64,000 nucleotides of DNA from Heracleum sosnowskyi. Lineage: Eukaryota > Streptophyta > Magnoliopsida > Apiales > Apiaceae. Under the pieces are notes generated by a model that did not search any database, was not told the origin of the DNA, and saw only the letters and a list, made by a program, of their open reading frames with translations. Positions within the stretch are counted from its first letter, which is position 1; every line of letters begins with the position of its first letter. Location of the stretch: assembly GCA_030848705.1 (NCBI GenBank), contig JAUIZM010000024.1:1302001-1366000 (forward strand), given 5' to 3'. Shown here in pieces: positions 60,221 through 64,000 of the stretch. Position numbers and translations under genes: made by a program.

Positions 60221-63200
60221 TGAGAGTAACCCTAAATCCTAACAAGTCAATGACGAGGCTCACAAGTTTTATCCTTATTCTACATGTAAGTATCTAAGCT
60301 CCAAACAAATTTTATGTTTAAACAAGACAATAAAGAAGCTCTAAATTGATTACTTGTTGAATAAGTCGGGAATAAAGCTTTACGTGATTTTCATTCATTT
60401 ATTGAGAGTAACCCTAAATCCTAACAAGTCAATGACGAAGCTCACAAGTTTTATCCTTATTCTACATGTAAGTATCTAAGCTCCAAACAAATTTTATGTT
60501 TAAACAAGACAATAAAGAAGCTCTAAATGGATTACTTGTTGAATAAGTCGGGAATAAAGCTCTAAGTGGTTTGGATTGAGAGGAAACCCTAAAATCTAAA
60601 AAGTTGGTAATGTGCATATGAAATTAATTGCTTATTCAATAAGTAAATATTCAAGGGTAAATGAAGTTCATTTTTATTTAAAAAGTCAATAATGAAGCTC
60701 TAAATGAATTTCTTGTAAAATAAGTCAAGAATAAAGATTTACGTGATTTTCATTCATTTATTGAGAGTAACCCTAAATCCTAACAAGTCAATGACGAGGC
60801 TCACGAGTTTTATCCTTATTCTACATGTAAGTATCTAAGCTCCAGGCAAATTTTATCTTTAAACAAGACAATAAAGAAGCTCTAAATTGATTACTTGTTG
60901 AATAAGTCGGGAATAAAGCTTCACCTGATTTTCATTCATTTATTGAGAGTAACCATAAATCCTAACAAGTCAATGACAAGGCTCACAAGTTTTATCCTTA
61001 TTCTACATGTAAGTATCTAAGCTCCAAACAAATTTTATGTTTAAACAAGACAATAAAGAAGCTCTAAATTGATTACTTGTTGAATAAGTCGGGAATAAAG
61101 CTTTACGTGATTTTCATTCATTTATTGAGAGTAACCCTAAATCCTAACAAGTCAATGACGAAGCTCACAAGTTTTATCCTTATTCTACATGTAAGTATCT
61201 AAGCTCCAAACAAATTTTATGTTTAAACAAGACAATAAAGAAGCTCTGAATGGATTACTTGTTGAATAAGTCGGGAATAAAGCTCTAAGTGGTTTGGATT
61301 GAGAGGAAACCCTAAAATCTAAAAAGTTGGTAATGTGTATATGAAATTAATTGCTTATTCAATAAGTAAATATCTAAGGGTAAATCAAGTTCATTTTTAT
61401 TTAAAAAGTCAATAATGAAGCTCTAAATGAATTTCTTGTAAAATAAGTCAAGAATAAAGCTTTACGTGATTTTCATTCATTTATTGAGAGTAACCCTAAA
61501 TCCTAACAAGTCAATGACGAGGCTCACGAGTTTTATCCTTATTCTACATGTAAGTATCTAAGCTCCAGGCAAATTTTATGTTTAAACAAGACAATAAAGA
61601 AGCTCTAAATTGATTACTTGTTGAATAAGTCGGGAATAAAGCTTCACCTGATTTTCATTCATTTATTGAGAGTAACCCTAAATCCTAACAAGTCAATGAC
61701 GAGGCTCACAAGTTTTATCCTTATTCTACATGTAAGTATCTAAGCTCCAAACAAATTTTATGTTTAAACAAGACAATAAAGAAGCTCTAAATTGATTACT
61801 TGTTGAATAAGTCGGGAATAAAGCTTCACCTGATTTTCATTCATTTATTGAGAGTAACCCTAAATCCTAACAAGTCAATGACGAGGCTCACAAGTTTTAT
61901 CCTTACTCTACATGTAAGTATCTAAGCTCCAAACAAATTTTATGTTTAAACAAGACAATAAAGAAGCTCTAAATTGATTACTTGTTGAATAAGTCGGGAA
62001 TAAAGCTTTACGTGATTTTCATTCATTTATTGAGAGTAACCCTAAATCCTAACAAGTCAATGACGAAGCTCACAAGTTTTATCCTTATTATACATGTAAG
62101 TATCTAAGCTCCAAACAAATTTTATGTTTAAACAAGACAATAAAGAAGCTCTAAATGGATTACTTGTTGAATAAGTCGGGAATAAAGCTCTAAGTGGTTT
62201 GGATTGAGAGGAAACCCTAAAATCTAAAAAGTTGGTAATGTGTATATGAAATTAATTGCTTATTCAATAAGTAAATATCTAAGGGTAAATCAAGTTCATT
62301 TTTATTTAAAAAGTCAATAATGAAGCTCTAAATGAATTTCTTGTAAAATAAGTCAAGAATAAAGCTTTACGTGATTTTCATTCATTTATTGAGAGTAACC
62401 CTAAATCCTAACAAGTCAATGACGAGGCTCACAAGTTTTATCCTTATTCTACATGTAAGTATCTAAGCTCCAAACAAATTTTATGTTTAAACAAGACAAT
62501 AAAGAAGCTCTAAATGGATTACTTGTTGAATAAGTCGGGAATAAAGCTCTAAGTGGTTTGGATTGAGAGGAAATCCTAAAATCTAAAAAGTTGGTAATGT
62601 GTATATGAAATTAATTCCTTATTCAATAAGTAAATATCTAAGGGTAAATCAAGTTCATTTTTATTTAAAAAGTCAATAATGAAGCTCTAAATGAATTTCT
62701 TGTAAAATAAGTCAAGAATAAAGCTTTACGTGATTTTCATTCATTTATTGAGAGTAACCCTAAATCCTAAAAAGTCAATGACGAGGCTCACAAGTTTTAT
62801 CCTTATTCTACATGTAAGTATCTAAGCTCCAAACAAATTTTATGTTTAAACAAGATAATAAAGAAGTTCTAAATTGATTACTTGTTCAATAAGTCGGGAA
62901 TAAAGCTTTACGTGATTTTCATTCATTTATTGAGAGTAACCCTAAATCCTAACAAGTCAATGCCGAAGCTCACAAGTTTTATCCTTATTCTACATGTAAG
63001 TATCTAAGCTCCAAACAAATTTTATGTTTAAACAAGACAATAAAGAAGCTCTAAATTGATTACTTGTTGAATAAGTCGGGAATAAAGCTTTACGTGATTT
63101 TCATTCATTTATTGAGAGTAACCCTAAATCCTAACTAGTCAATGACGAAGCTCACAAGTTTTATCCTTATTCTACATGTAAGTATCTAAGCTCCAAACAA

Positions 63201-64000
63201 ATTTTATGTTTAAACAAGACAATAAAGAAGCTCTAAATGGATTACTTGTTGAATAAGTCGGGAATAAAGCTCTAAGTGGTTTGCATTGAGAGGAAACCCT
63301 AAAATCTAAAAAGTTGGTAATGTGTATATGAAATTAATTGCTTATTCAATAAGTAAATATCTAAGGGTAAATCAAGTTCATTTTTATTTAAAAAGTCAAT
63401 AATGAAGCTCTAAATGAATTTCTTGTAAAATAAGTCAAGAATAAAGCTTTACGTGATTTTCATTCATTTATTGAGAGTAACCCTAAATCCTAAAAAGTCA
63501 ATGACGAGGCTCACAAGTTTTATCCTTATTCTACATGTAAGTATCTAAGCTCCAAACAAATTTTATGTTTAAACAAGACAATAAAGAAGCTCTAAATTGA
63601 TTACTTGTTGAATAAGTCGGGAATAAAGCTTTACGTGATTTTCATTCATTTATTGAGAGTAACCCTAAATCCTAACAAGTCAATGACGAAGCTCACAAGT
63701 TTTATCCTTATTCTACATGTAAGTATCTAAGCTCCAAACAAATTTTATGTTTAAAAAAGACAATAAAGAAGCTCTAAATGGATTACTTGTTGAATAAGTC
63801 GGGAATAAAGCTCTAAGTGGTTTGGATTGAGAGGAAACCCTAAAATCTAAAAAGTTGGTAATGTGTATATGAAATTAATTGCTTATTCAATAAGTAAATA
63901 TCTAAGGGTAAATCAAGTTCATTTTTATTTAAAAAGTCAATAATGAAGCTCTAAATGAATTTCCTGTAAAATAAGTCAAGAATAAAGCTTTACGTGACTT
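60221..64000. repeat. Tandem satellite array, right block (about 21 monomers, distinct variant set)
   Basis: Satellite resumes about 25-30 bases into an A monomer (TGAGAGTAACCC) and continues to the window end. It is the same A/B family, but variants differ from the left blocks: CTCACGAG, CTCCAGGC, TGACAAGGC, CCTAAAAAGTC and CAAGATAATAAAG occur here, while CAATAACGAGG and TGTTAAAAC seem absent. Many changes are private to single monomers, so this part looks less homogenised. Confidence 0.95.

Overview
This window is nuclear repeat DNA of a flowering plant, most likely a eudicot. The plant assignment rests on a long AT-rich tandem satellite, a CACTA transposon carrying villin-type exons, a Ty1/copia retrotransposon primed by initiator-Met tRNA, and other plant-style LTR fragments. 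No bacterial genes, tRNA, rRNA or CRISPR are visible. I cannot name the species. The setting is probably (peri)centromeric or another heterochromatic satellite block, but that is inferred from structure only.

Layout. (1) 1-23598: satellite array. (2) 23599-30656: a complete 7,058-bp non-autonomous CACTA element with matching termini and a perfect 3-bp AAT target duplication, inserted in the satellite. (3) 30657-49087: the satellite resumes in phase. (4) 49088-60220: a nest of decayed LTR retroelements. It holds gypsy-like LTR material (49088-51496), a fragment of a second LTR type (51497-51733), a SIRE-like copia element with 5' LTR, PBS, broken gag and pol and an antisense ORF (51734 to about 59429), and a truncated LTR (59430-60220). 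(5) 60221-64000: satellite again, in a different variant set.

Satellite. About 45.8 kb (roughly 250 monomers) consists of two related monomer types, A (182 bp, usually starting with a HindIII site AAGCTT) and B (177 bp, starting AAGCTC). They form higher-order repeats: a 12-mer of about 2,163 bp over the first 6.3 kb, a 7-mer of about 1,265 bp elsewhere, and a recent 1,807-bp tandem duplication near 43.7-47.3 kb. A monomers carry a telomere-like CCCTAAATCCTAA and B monomers a weaker ACCCTAAAATCTAA.

CACTA element. No transposase is visible. It contains subterminal CAGACAACGG-type repeats, five collinear villin exon pieces on the minus strand with introns and usable splice sites, an eight-copy 174-bp tandem repeat, a 278-bp direct duplication and a perfect 48-bp-arm hairpin. 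Paralogous satellite copies near 38.24 and 42.76 kb have the empty site, so the insertion is younger than those satellite duplications.

Copia element. Gag and pol are interrupted by four nonsense codons, all explainable as C-to-T or G-to-A transitions, a gag/pol frame change and a one-T insertion. The matching 3' LTR is not found. No intact host protein-coding gene is supported anywhere in the window.
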